In this document: in pieces, positions 22,252 through 30,400 of the stretch | Layout of the letters: every line of letters begins with the position of its first letter | How positions within the stretch are numbered: position 1 is the first letter of the stretch | Assembly (NCBI RefSeq): GCF_021650705.1 | Contig: NZ_CP087138.1 | Location: 4,240,001-4,304,000, forward strand | Source: Pseudomonas sp. KNUC1026 | Lineage (GTDB): Bacteria > Pseudomonadota > Gammaproteobacteria > Pseudomonadales > Pseudomonadaceae | Direction: 5' to 3' | DNA length: 64,000 bases | The notes under the pieces: generated by a model | The model's database searches: none | Told to the model about the DNA's origin: nothing | What the model saw: only the letters and a program-made list of their open reading frames with translations | Program-made: the position numbers and the translations under genes

Positions 22252-22344
22252 GTGGGAGGCCGGCTTGCCGGACGCCGTGTAACGGGCGACGTGCCAGCTT
22301 GATCTGATCACACCGGCACGTCGCGCGGCGAGCCGCCCTCCTAC
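22252..22344. repeat. Inverted REP pair after ntrC
   Basis: Forward copy GTGGGAGGCCGGCTTGCCGG at 22252-22274 and inverted copy at 22318-22344 (cgcgcggcgagccgccctcc), same family as the other REPs in the window. Confidence 0.82.
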
Positions 22345-22377
22345 GACCTGACTGGCCGAGCGCGTCACTGACTTGGC

Positions 22378-22402
22378 AAAACCCCGCGCCGGCGGGGTTT
22401 TT
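22378..22402 (+). terminator. ntrC terminator
   Basis: AAACCCCG-CGCCGG-CGGGGTTTTT, stem with U tract about 130 bases after the ntrC stop and upstream of the small-RNA promoter. Confidence 0.85.
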
Positions 22403-22581
22403 CATAAGTGTCATTTTGTTTCAGCACGGTGCACGGGCGCCCTATGTTGCACCGCGCGAAGGCGTACCACATAGCCAGCCGACACCGCAGGCATAGCCTG
22501 CTGAGCCAAAATATCAAAGATGTGAAATTAAGTTCTTTTAAATCAAAAAGTTAAAAAGAATACACACCCAAAATCAAAACC

Positions 22582-22597
22582 TGGCACGCACACTGCA
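22582..22597 (+). promoter_or_regulatory. Sigma-54 promoter of the NrsZ-like RNA
   Basis: TGGCACGCACACTGCA matches the -24/-12 consensus except one T-to-C in the -12 element. It sits in an A+T-rich stretch after the ntrC terminator. NtrC half-sites GGTGCA (22428-22433) and TGCACC (22448-22453) lie about 150-180 bases upstream of the predicted start near 22608. Confidence 0.75.
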
Positions 22598-22608
22598 ATA
22601 GTCCAATC

Positions 22609-22829
22609 ACAACCCGTTTAGGGGACCTTGGTACAGGCAGGCCGGGGAATCCCCACTTTATGACCGGGACTCGCAGGCCCAACTGGCCGTGAGCCCACCA
22701 CGCTTTTGGGGGCCTTTGGTACAGGCAGGCCGGAGAACCCCCGCTTTACGTCGAAGGTTGTGGCAGCGCCACCCTTCATTCCCTTCGGGGACCCTGGTAC
22801 AGGCAGGCCGGGTGCTCCCCTTCTTTATT
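22609..22829 (+). ncRNA. nrsZ: NrsZ-like nitrogen-regulated small RNA (three repeated stem-loops)
   Basis: Three modules share the identical core GGTACAGGCAGGCCGG at 22630, 22718 and 22796. Each core is framed by GGGG...CCCC arms, making a hairpin, and followed by a U-rich tail (CTTTAT, CTTTACG, TTCTTTATT). The last one looks like the terminator. Position immediately after ntrC, a sigma-54 promoter and modular hairpins match NrsZ of P. aeruginosa, a processed sRNA induced by NtrBC/RpoN. No ORF is credible here. Ends are inferred, not measured. Confidence 0.8.
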
Positions 22830-23273
22830 GCTGCTCCCGGAGGCTGACGCTCAGCCTCCAGCGCCCATCGACCTTCTCCCCGTCCAATCCCCCTGCAAGT
22901 GCCGCGCAGCGACCACGCTGAGCAACAGCTGCTGCTGGCCGGCCTGGCGCACACGCCATTTGGCCGGATGCCCACCCACCAGCAATTCGCCTGAAGCGTC
23001 AGCGCCATGGGCCTGGAAGCGCACAGCGAAGGCGCCTTCGTAAGTATCGGCCTGCACCTCAGGCTCACGGTCGAACCACAGTACCAACTGGTCCGGGTGC
23101 AGCTCGATACGGTCCAGGGAGCTGGGCACGGTTTCAGTCAGGCGGCCGATCATCAACCCCACCATCAGGCCGACAATCGCCAGCGACACCAGCACCCGCG
23201 GCCACAGAGAGGCGCGTGGGGGGAGTGCTTCGGGGTTAGAATGGCGGCCGTCTTTTTGCTCGGAGCCGTGCAT
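22825..23273 (-). CDS. Small single-pass membrane protein (frame break near 3' end)
   Basis: Unrecognised protein: cytoplasmic N-terminus, one membrane helix (PRVLVSLAIVGLMVGLMIGR, about residues 25-44), then a periplasmic domain (ETVPSSLDRIELHPDQLVLWFDREPEV onwards). The literal frame stops at 22851. If one G is missing from the GGGG run at 22878-22881, the reading continues GEKVDGRWRLSVSLREQQ to TAA at 22825, a more protein-like end that abuts the small RNA tail to tail. The start codon shares CATG with trmL on the other strand. Function unknown. Confidence 0.7.
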
Positions 23274-23727
23274 GTTTCACGTCATCCTTTTTCAACCGGA
23301 AATCCCACCGAACACCGGCAACGTCATCAGGCTGTGCGCCAACAGCGGTTGCCACCTGCACCTGATCGAGCCGCTGGGCTTCGAACTGGATGACAAACGC
23401 CTGCGCCGGGCTGGCCTGGATTATCACGAATACGCGCCGCTGCAACGCCATGAAAACCTTGAGGCATGCCTCGAAGCCTTGGGCAACCCGCGCGTGTTCG
23501 CGTTCACCACCAAAGGGTCGCAGCCGTTTCATGACGTGGCATTCAAGCCAGGGGATGCGTTTCTGTTCGGCCCGGAGAGCCGGGGCCTGCCAGAAGAGGT
23601 GCGTGAACAGTATCCGCCAGAGCAGCGGCTGCGCCTGCCAATGCGGCCGGGCAGCCGCAGCCTGAACCTGTCCAACACCGTCGCGGTGGCGGTCTACGAA
23701 GCCTGGCGCCAGCAAGGCTTCGCATAA
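23272..23727 (+). CDS. trmL: tRNA (cytidine/uridine-34 2'-O)-methyltransferase
   Basis: SPOUT methyltransferase modifying the wobble base of tRNA-Leu species. 151 residues, family length. N-terminus MFHVILFQPEIPPNTGNVIRL and C-terminal knot motifs LFGPESRGLP and LRLPMRPGSRSLNLSNTVAV are diagnostic. Ribosome site GGAG is eight bases upstream. Divergent from the membrane protein, with the two start codons sharing the palindrome CATG. Confidence 0.96.
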   Translation: MFHVILFQPEIPPNTGNVIRLCANSGCHLHLIEPLGFELDDKRLRRAGLDYHEYAPLQRHENLEACLEALGNPRVFAFTTKGSQPFHDVAFKPGDAFLFGPESRGLPEEVREQYPPEQRLRLPMRPGSRSLNLSNTVAVAVYEAWRQQGFA

Positions 23728-23744
23728 CCGCCGTGGCCCGGGGC

Positions 23745-24215
23745 TCAGGCCTCGGGCGCCTCGCCAGCGGCTTGCATGCGCTGCAGCTCTTGCGCGTACA
23801 GGGCGTCGAAGTTCACCGGGGCCAGCATCAGCGCCGGGAACGAACCGCGGACCACCAGGCTGTCGAGGGTTTCACGCGCGTAGGGGAACAGCAGGTTGGG
23901 GCAGAACGCACCCAGGGTGTGGCTCATGGACGGTGCGTCCAGGCCCTTGATCAGGAAGATGCCGGCCTGCTGCACTTCGGCGATGAAGGCTACTTCGTCG
24001 CCGTTCTTGACCGTTACCGAGAGGGTGAGCACCACTTCGTGGAAGTCGTTTTCCAGCGACTTCTGGCGGGTGTTCAGGTCCAGCGAAACGCTCGGCTCCC
24101 ACGCCTGGCGGAAGATCGCCGGGCTTTTGGGCGCTTCGAACGACAGGTCACGCACGTAGATGCGCTGGAGGGAGAATTGCGGTTCGTTTTCCGCAGCGTT
24201 GTTCTGTTCGCTCAT
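23745..24215 (-). CDS. secB: Protein-export chaperone SecB
   Basis: Cytosolic homotetrameric chaperone keeping preproteins unfolded for SecA. 156 residues with the SecB core FSLQRIYVRDLSFEAPKSP, LTLSVTVKNGDEVAFIAEVQQAGIF, and CPNLLFPYARETLDSLVVRGSFP before an acidic C-terminus. Last gene of a rhodanese–grxC–secB run, convergent with trmL. Confidence 0.98.
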   Translation of the reverse strand: MSEQNNAAENEPQFSLQRIYVRDLSFEAPKSPAIFRQAWEPSVSLDLNTRQKSLENDFHEVVLTLSVTVKNGDEVAFIAEVQQAGIFLIKGLDAPSMSHTLGAFCPNLLFPYARETLDSLVVRGSFPALMLAPVNFDALYAQELQRMQAAGEAPEA

Positions 24216-24248
24216 GGCATTGGCCTTCTTGGCGTGAGTTTGGGTAAG

Positions 24249-24503
24249 TCAGAGGCCCAGCAGCGTGTCGAGCTTGCCGGCGCGCTCCAGGGCGTAAAGG
24301 TCGTCGCAACCGCCGACGTGCTGATCGTCGATCCAGATCTGCGGCACCGAAGTGCGCCCGGCCTTGTTGGCCATTTCGGCGCGTACCGCAGGCTTGCCGT
24401 CGACCTTGATCTCCTGGAACTCGACCCCTTTGCCGGTCAGCAGGCCCTTGGCCCGCATGCAGTAGGGGCACCAGTCGCTGGAATAGACGATGACGTGTGC
24501 CAT
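24249..24503 (-). CDS. grxC: Glutaredoxin 3
   Basis: 84-residue cytosolic glutaredoxin. Active site CPYC in SDWCPYCMRAKGLL, cis-Pro region TSVPQIWIDDQHVGGCDDLYAL for glutathione binding. Begins two bases after the rhodanese stop and precedes secB, the conserved pseudomonad order. Confidence 0.97.
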   Translation of the reverse strand: MAHVIVYSSDWCPYCMRAKGLLTGKGVEFQEIKVDGKPAVRAEMANKAGRTSVPQIWIDDQHVGGCDDLYALERAGKLDTLLGL

Positions 24504-24504
24504 G

Positions 24505-24918
24505 TCACTTCACCACCGGCAGGTTGTCGCCCCGCCAGCTGGAGATGCCGCCGCTCAGGCGCGCGACGTTGAAGCCGGCCTTGAGCAGGTCGCGGCAGAC
24601 GGCGCCGGCCTGCTGGCCCATGGCGTCGACGATGATGAGCGTCTTGGCCTTGTGCTTTTCAAGCTCGGCCATGCGCGCGGTGAGTTTGTCCTGGGGGATG
24701 TTGATCGCATCGACGATGTGGCCGCCGGCGAAATCCTTTTTGGTGCGGATGTCGATGACCACGCCTTTGTCGGCGTTGACCAGGGCCGTGAGTTCACGGG
24801 TGCCGATAGAGCGGCCACCGCCTTTCATTTCATGGGCCAGCAGCAAAGCGAGCAGCACGGCGAAGAGGCCGACGAGCAGGTAGTGATTGGTGGCGAATTC
24901 GAGCAGATGAGCGACCAT
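24505..24918 (-). CDS. Membrane-anchored rhodanese-like protein, active Cys absent
   Basis: 137 residues from ATG 24918; the extra upstream TTG is ignored. N-terminal membrane helix (YLLVGLFAVLLALLLAHEM), then one rhodanese domain (VVIDIRTKKDFAGGHIVDAINIP, LSGGISSWRGDNLPV). In the loop that normally carries the catalytic cysteine (C-x4-R) the sequence is VDAMGQQAG, so sulfurtransferase activity is doubtful. Corresponds to the YibN-type protein found upstream of grxC–secB. Probable binding or scaffold role at the membrane. Confidence 0.9.
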   Translation of the reverse strand: MVAHLLEFATNHYLLVGLFAVLLALLLAHEMKGGGRSIGTRELTALVNADKGVVIDIRTKKDFAGGHIVDAINIPQDKLTARMAELEKHKAKTLIIVDAMGQQAGAVCRDLLKAGFNVARLSGGISSWRGDNLPVVK

Positions 24919-25117
24919 CAAGCGGGTTCCACGGCGTTAAAATGGCGGCCAGTATACCGCGCCCGGCAGGGCCGGCCAAAGCCCGCCCGGCGCCAGTTTC
25001 ACGGAACCGGGGCGGGCTTTGCCGGTCATTGGCAGGCTAGCCAACCTTTTTCGTCAGCCGCGGGCGTTTTGCCCTAAAATGCCCGCTTCCCATGACAACA
25101 GCCGCGAGCCCATCGCC

Positions 25118-26653
25118 ATGACTACCACGCCCAAGCCCCTGGTCCTGATCATTCTGGACGGATTCGGGCACAGCGAGCACCACGAGAACAACGCCGTCTA
25201 CGCCGCCAGAAAGCCCAACCTCGATCGCCTCGTGGCGCAGCAGCCCAACGGGCTGATCTCCGGCTCCGGCGAAGATGTGGGCTTGCCTGATGGGCAGATG
25301 GGCAACTCCGAGGTCGGCCACATGAACCTTGGCGCTGGCCGCGTGGTGTATCAGGACTTCACGCGGGTCACCAAGGCCATCCGCGATGGCGACTTCTTCA
25401 GCAACGAGCTGCTGGTGAGCGCGGTCGACAAAGCCGTGAAAGCTGGCAAAGCCGTTCACCTGATGGGCCTGCTCTCCGATGGCGGCGTGCACAGCCACCA
25501 GGACCACATCGTGGCCATGGCCAAACTGGCTGCCGAACGCGGCGCCGAGAAACTCTACCTGCACGTCTTCCTCGATGGCCGTGATACCCCGCCCAAGAGC
25601 GCACAGGCCTCGCTCGAGCTGATGGACGCCACTTTCGCCCAGCTGGGCAAAGGCCGCACCGCCAGCCTGATCGGCCGCTACTTCGCCATGGACCGCGACA
25701 ACCGCTGGGATCGCGTAGCCGCTGCCTATGAGCTGATCGTCGACGGCGCTGCGCAATACCAGGCCGCAAGTGCTGTCGAGGGCCTGGAAGCTGCCTACGA
25801 GCGTGGCGAGAGCGACGAGTTCGTCAAAGCCACGGCCATCGGCGCCCCGGTCCGGGTCGAAGACGGCGACTCGGTGGTCTTCATGAACTTCCGCGCCGAC
25901 CGTGCCCGCGAGCTGTCGCGCGTGTTCGTCGAAGACGGTTTCGCCGACTTCCCACGCAAGCGCCAACCCAAGCTTGCCGCCTATGTGGGCCTCACCCAGT
26001 ACTCGGCGAAGATCCCAGCCCCGGCCGCCTTCGGCCCCAGCGGCCTGAACAACGTGCTGGGTGAGTACCTGGCCAAGAACGGCAAGACCCAGCTGCGCAT
26101 CGCCGAAACCGAGAAGTACGCCCACGTCACGTTCTTCTTCTCCGGCGGCCGCGAAGAGCCCTTCGAAGGCGAGGAGCGCATCCTGATCCCTTCGCCGAAG
26201 GTCGCGACCTACGACCTGCAGCCTGAAATGAGCGCGCCTGAAGTCACCGACAAGATCGTCGATGCCATCGAGCACCAGCGCTTCGACGTGATCGTGGTCA
26301 ATTACGCCAACGGCGACATGGTCGGCCACAGCGGCGTGCTGGCTGCTGCGGTCAAGGCGGTCGAGTGCCTCGACACCTGCGTGGGCCGCATCACCGCTGC
26401 GCTGGAGAAAGTCGGTGGCGAAGCGCTGATCACCGCCGACCACGGCAACTGCGAGAAGATGGAAGACGAAGACACCGGCCAGGCGCACACCGCGCACACC
26501 ACCGAGCCCGTGCCCTTCATCTATGTGGGCAAGCGCAACGTGCGCGTCCGCGAAGGCGGAGTGCTGGCCGACGTGGCGCCCACCATGCTGTTCCTGATGG
26601 GCCTGGCCAAGCCGCAGGAAATGACCGGCACCAGCATCCTGGCCGACGCTTGA
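25118..26653 (+). CDS. gpmI: 2,3-bisphosphoglycerate-independent phosphoglycerate mutase
   Basis: Interconverts 3- and 2-phosphoglycerate using two Mn ions and a phosphoserine. 511 residues. Start at MTTTPKPLVLIILDGFG; the in-frame extension upstream is not conserved in character. Catalytic Ser in GQMGNSEVGHMNLGAG, substrate motifs HVFLDGRDTPPKSA and NFRADRARE, and metal motifs NYANGDMVGH and TADHGNCEKM. Confidence 0.98.
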   Translation: MTTTPKPLVLIILDGFGHSEHHENNAVYAARKPNLDRLVAQQPNGLISGSGEDVGLPDGQMGNSEVGHMNLGAGRVVYQDFTRVTKAIRDGDFFSNELLVSAVDKAVKAGKAVHLMGLLSDGGVHSHQDHIVAMAKLAAERGAEKLYLHVFLDGRDTPPKSAQASLELMDATFAQLGKGRTASLIGRYFAMDRDNRWDRVAAAYELIVDGAAQYQAASAVEGLEAAYERGESDEFVKATAIGAPVRVEDGDSVVFMNFRADRARELSRVFVEDGFADFPRKRQPKLAAYVGLTQYSAKIPAPAAFGPSGLNNVLGEYLAKNGKTQLRIAETEKYAHVTFFFSGGREEPFEGEERILIPSPKVATYDLQPEMSAPEVTDKIVDAIEHQRFDVIVVNYANGDMVGHSGVLAAAVKAVECLDTCVGRITAALEKVGGEALITADHGNCEKMEDEDTGQAHTAHTTEPVPFIYVGKRNVRVREGGVLADVAPTMLFLMGLAKPQEMTGTSILADA

Positions 26654-26754
26654 GGCAATAAGTGGGGCGGCCCGTGCCGCCCCTGTTTGATCTCGAAACA
26701 TTTTCCCGGGGCGGGCATACTAGGCCGGTCCCCACTAACGGTGCCCTCCTCTCG

Positions 26755-28048
26755 ATGCTTCGCACCCTCCTCGCCTTAGCACTGGCGTGCGTGATTCTGC
26801 CGGCCATGGCCGACGACGACCGCGCCCAGACCCAGCAGCAACTGGAAAAAACCCGCCAGGACATCGCCGACCTCAAGAAAACGCTGGGCCAGATCCAGCA
26901 AGAGCGCGGCGGTGTGCAGAAAAGACCTGCGCGATACCGAAACCGAAATGGGCAAGCTGGAAAAGCAGGTGGAGGCCCTGCAAAACGAACTAAAAAAGAG
27001 CGACAGCGAGCTGCAACGCCTCGACGGTGAGAAAAAAACTCCAGAGCGCGCGCACTGAACAGCAGCAACTGATCGCTATCCAGGCCCGGGCCGCCTACCA
27101 GGGCGGCCGCCAGGAATACCTCAAACTCCTGCTCAACCAGCAAAACCCCGAAAAATTCGCCCGAACGCTCACCTATTACGACTACATGAGCAAAGCGCGG
27201 CTGCAGCAGCTGCGCAGCTTCAACGAAACCCTGCGGCAACTGGCCGATGTGGAAAAGCAGATCTCCATGGAGCAGGCCCAGCAGTTGGTGCAGCAAAGCC
27301 AGCTGACCGAACAGCGCAGCGAACTCGACAAGGTGCGCCAGCAGCGCCGCGACGCGCTGGCCAAGCTCAACGACCAGTACAAGGCCGGCGACAACAAATT
27401 GCAGGCGCGCCGGCAAGACCAGGCCGAGCTGAACCAGGTCCTCAAGACTATCGAGCAGCGCATAGCCAAGGAGGCCGAAGAGGCTCGCCAGCGTGCGCTG
27501 CTCGCTCAGCAGGAAGAGGAGCGCAAGCGCCGTGAAGCAGCGGCTGCCGCATCACGCCCAGCGCCCAAGGATGACGAAGACGAAGCCCCTGCTCGGCCGC
27601 GCCGTAGCCCGGGCAGATGGTTTCAAGCGCGGGCGAGAATTTCGGCGGCGCATTTGGCGCGGCCCGTGGAAAACTTCCATGGCCTGTCGATGGTCGATTG
27701 TTGGCGCGTTTCGGCGATACACGCGGCTCGGACGAACGCACCAAATGGGATGGCGTCATGATCTCCGCCCCCGCCGGTGCTACCGTTCGAGCAGTACACG
27801 GCGGCCGCGTGGTGTTTGCAGACTGGTTGCGGGGCGCCGGGCTTCTGGTCATTCTCGACCATGGCGACGGCTACCTGACCCTGTACGGGCATAACCAGAC
27901 GCTGCTCAAGCATGCCGGCGATGTGGTCAAGGCTGGCGAGGCGCTGTCTACCGTCGGCAACAGCGGTGGCCAGGATACGCCAGCGCTGTATTTCGCAATT
28001 CGCCAGCAAGGTCGGGCAACCGACCCTGCACAGTGGTGCCGCGGCTGA
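26755..28048 (+). CDS. envC: Murein hydrolase activator EnvC-type, LytM domain (three frame breaks)
   Basis: Periplasmic activator of cell-division amidases. Start MLRTLLALALACVILPAMA (signal peptide) at 26755. Long coiled coil (QQQLEKTRQDIADLKKTLGQ onwards, rich in Gln/Glu/Lys), then a C-terminal LytM domain (GVMISAPAGATVRAVHGGRV, GDGYLTLYGHNQTLLKHAGD, ALYFAIRQQGRATDPAQW). The metal-ligand His/Asp set is incomplete, as in non-catalytic EnvC proteins. Frame breaks: an extra A at about 26921 (AAAA), an extra A at about 27031-27037 (seven A), and one base missing at about 27600-27612. Upstream of ctpA, the usual context. Confidence 0.9.
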
Positions 28049-28085
28049 CGCGGCGCCGGTAAATCGGATCAGGAGTTCGTTCGAC

Positions 28086-29429
28086 ATGCTGCATTTGCCC
28101 CGCCTTACCTCGCTGGCCTTCACCGTTGCCCTGGTGGCTGGCGCGCCCTTGGTGCACGCGGCCGAACCGGCACCTGCCAAGCCCGCAGCACCAGCGCCGG
28201 CGGCCACCGTCACCACCAAGGACCCGCTGCCGCTGGACGAGCTGCGCACCTTCGCCGAGGTGATGGACCGTATCAAGGCGGCCTATGTCGAGCCAGTCGA
28301 CGACAAGACCCTGCTGGAAAACGCCATCAAAGGCATGCTCAGCAACCTCGACCCGCACTCGGCTTACCTGGGGCCTGAGGATTTTGCCGAGCTGCAAGAG
28401 AGCACCAGCGGCGAATTCGGCGGCCTGGGCATCGAGGTCGGCGTGGAAGACGGCTTCGTCAAGGTCGTCTCGCCCATCGACGACACTCCGGCCAGCCGCG
28501 CCGGCATCCAGGCTGGCGACCTGATCGTGAAGATCAACGGCCAGCCTACTCGCGGCGCCAGCATGAACGAGGCGGTGGACCGCATGCGTGGCAAGGTCGG
28601 CGAAAAAATCACCCTGACCCTGGTGCGTGACGGCGGCAACCCGTTCGACGTGACGCTTGCCCGCGCGATCATTCAGGTCAAGAGCGTAAAAGCGCAGATG
28701 CTCGAGGACGGCTACGGCTACCTGCGCATCACTCAATTCCAGGTCAAGACCGGCGATGAAGTAGCCAAGGCCCTGGCCCAGCTGAAGAAGCAGAACGGCA
28801 ACAAGAAGCTCAACGGGCTGGTGATGGACCTGCGCAACAACCCGGGCGGCGTGCTGCAAGCGGCGGTGCAAACGGCGGACAACTTCCTCACTTCCGGGCT
28901 GATCGTCTACACCAAAGGCCGCCTGCCCAATTCCGAGCTGCGCTTCAATGCCGACCCGGTCGACCAGAGTGAAGGTGTGCCGCTGGTGGTGCTGATCAAC
29001 GGTGGCAGCGCTTCGGCCTCCGAGATCGTCGCCGGCGCCCTGCAGGATCAGAAGCGCGCCATCCTGATGGGCACCGACAGCTTCGGAAAAGGCTCGGTGC
29101 AAACCGTGCTGCCGTTGACCAACGACCGCGCCCTCAAGCTCACCACGGCGCTGTACTTCACCCCCAATGGCCGCTCGATCCAGGCCCAAGGCATCACGCC
29201 GGACGTGGAAGTGCGCCAGGCCAAGGTCACCGCCGAGAGCGACAGCGAGAACTTCAAGGAAGCCGACCTGCAGGGCCACCTGGGTAACGGCAACGGCGGC
29301 GCCGACCGCCCGACCCGCAATGCCGCGCCAGGTACCAGCAAGAAGGCCCGCCCGCAGGATGACGACTTCCAGCTCAGCCAGGCATTGTCGCTGCTCAAAG
29401 GCTTGAAGGTAACGCGCGGCGGCAACTGA
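28086..29429 (+). CDS. ctpA: Carboxy-terminal processing protease (S41)
   Basis: Periplasmic PDZ protease of the CtpA/CtpB type. 447 residues. Start MLHLPRLTSLAFTVALVAG with signal peptide ending AHA. PDZ domain around GLGIEVGVEDGFVKVVSPIDD. Catalytic Ser in INGGSASASEIVAGAL and catalytic Lys in DSFGKGSVQTVLPL. Substrate-independent details such as a lipoprotein partner cannot be seen here. Gene order envC–ctpA–divergent polysaccharide deacetylase is conserved. Confidence 0.96.
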   Translation: MLHLPRLTSLAFTVALVAGAPLVHAAEPAPAKPAAPAPAATVTTKDPLPLDELRTFAEVMDRIKAAYVEPVDDKTLLENAIKGMLSNLDPHSAYLGPEDFAELQESTSGEFGGLGIEVGVEDGFVKVVSPIDDTPASRAGIQAGDLIVKINGQPTRGASMNEAVDRMRGKVGEKITLTLVRDGGNPFDVTLARAIIQVKSVKAQMLEDGYGYLRITQFQVKTGDEVAKALAQLKKQNGNKKLNGLVMDLRNNPGGVLQAAVQTADNFLTSGLIVYTKGRLPNSELRFNADPVDQSEGVPLVVLINGGSASASEIVAGALQDQKRAILMGTDSFGKGSVQTVLPLTNDRALKLTTALYFTPNGRSIQAQGITPDVEVRQAKVTAESDSENFKEADLQGHLGNGNGGADRPTRNAAPGTSKKARPQDDDFQLSQALSLLKGLKVTRGGN

Positions 29430-29430
29430 G

Positions 29431-30201
29431 ATGTGGCGCGCCTGCCTGCTGGCCCTTGCAGCCCTGTTGCTGCCAGGCGCCGCCCATGCCGATGAGCCGC
29501 ACAAGCATGCCTATATCGCGCTGATCATCGACGACCTTGGGCAAAACCTGCCCCGCGACCGCCGCGCCCTGGCCTTGCCGGGGCCGGTGACACTGGCGGT
29601 GATGCCTGACACACCTCACGCCGCCGAATTCGCCCGCGAAGCGCACAAGGCCGGCAAAACAGTGATGCTCCATATGCCCATGGACCCTGCCGGCGGCCCG
29701 TTCGCCTGGCGGCCTGACCTGCCCATGGCCGAGCTCTCCGAGCGGCTCGCCGCTGCGCTCAAGGCCGTGCCCTACGCTGCCGGCATCAATAATCACGAAG
29801 GCAGCCGCATGACCGCCCAGCCCGAGGCGATGGCCATGCTCATGCAAACACTGCAGCAGCGCGGGCTGTTCTTCATCGACAGCCGCACCAGCGCCAAGAC
29901 GGTCGCTGCTGCCAAGGCTCAGGCCATCGACCTTGCCAGCGCATCACGGGATGTGTTCCTGGATGACACGCGCACCGCCGAAGCGATCAGCGGCCAGTTG
30001 CAGGCCGCTATTCGAGTGGCCAGGAAGCAGGGTTCGGCCGTGGTAATCGGCCACCCGTATCCGGTGACGCTGGATGTGCTGGAGCGCGAACTGCCGCGGC
30101 TGAAGGCTGCCGGGGTTGAGTGGATTCCGATCCGGCAGCTGATTGCCGAGCGCGGCAACCGGGCGATGGCCGGGCATGGGAAGGATGGGGTTTACCACTA
30201 G
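29431..30201 (+). CDS. Divergent polysaccharide deacetylase family protein (YibQ-like)
   Basis: 256 residues. Signal peptide MWRACLLALAALLLPGAAHA, then the deacetylase-like barrel of the DUF610/YibQ family: YIALIIDDLGQNL, VTLAVMPDTPHAAEFA, TVMLHMPMDP and GINNHEGSRMT. Starts one base after the ctpA stop. Predicted periplasmic; substrate unknown but the envC–ctpA context suggests cell-wall work. Confidence 0.92.
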   Translation: MWRACLLALAALLLPGAAHADEPHKHAYIALIIDDLGQNLPRDRRALALPGPVTLAVMPDTPHAAEFAREAHKAGKTVMLHMPMDPAGGPFAWRPDLPMAELSERLAAALKAVPYAAGINNHEGSRMTAQPEAMAMLMQTLQQRGLFFIDSRTSAKTVAAAKAQAIDLASASRDVFLDDTRTAEAISGQLQAAIRVARKQGSAVVIGHPYPVTLDVLERELPRLKAAGVEWIPIRQLIAERGNRAMAGHGKDGVYH

Positions 30202-30207
30202 GGCCAT

Positions 30208-30386
30208 TCGTTGCACGTTGCACGTTGCACGTCGCCCGGCAAGCCGGCCTCCCACTGGATGACTTGAGTTGAAACACAATCCAAGTGCGAGGGCGGCTCG
30301 TCGCCCGTCGCCCGGCTAGCCGGCCTCCCACTGGATGACTCGAGTTGAAACACAATCCAAAGTGGGAGGGCGGCTCGCCGCGCGAC
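30208..30386. repeat. Tandemly duplicated REP cluster
   Basis: Four REP units alternate: inverted at 30231-30255, forward at 30285-30307, inverted at 30308-30332 and forward at 30362-30386. The inverted-plus-forward pair with its spacer (ggatgacttgagttgaaacac) is repeated with a 77-base period, the spacers differing at only one or two bases. A GTTGCAC heptamer repeated three times precedes it (about 30210-30231). Confidence 0.88.
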
Positions 30387-30400
30387 ACGCGCAAGCCCTC

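Noticed and set aside
22621..22829. Three regularly spaced repeats that could suggest a short CRISPR array
   Set aside because: Units are about 80 bases apart, differ outside a 16-base core, fold as hairpins with U tails, and follow a sigma-54 promoter; no cas genes are present. An NrsZ-type RNA fits better.
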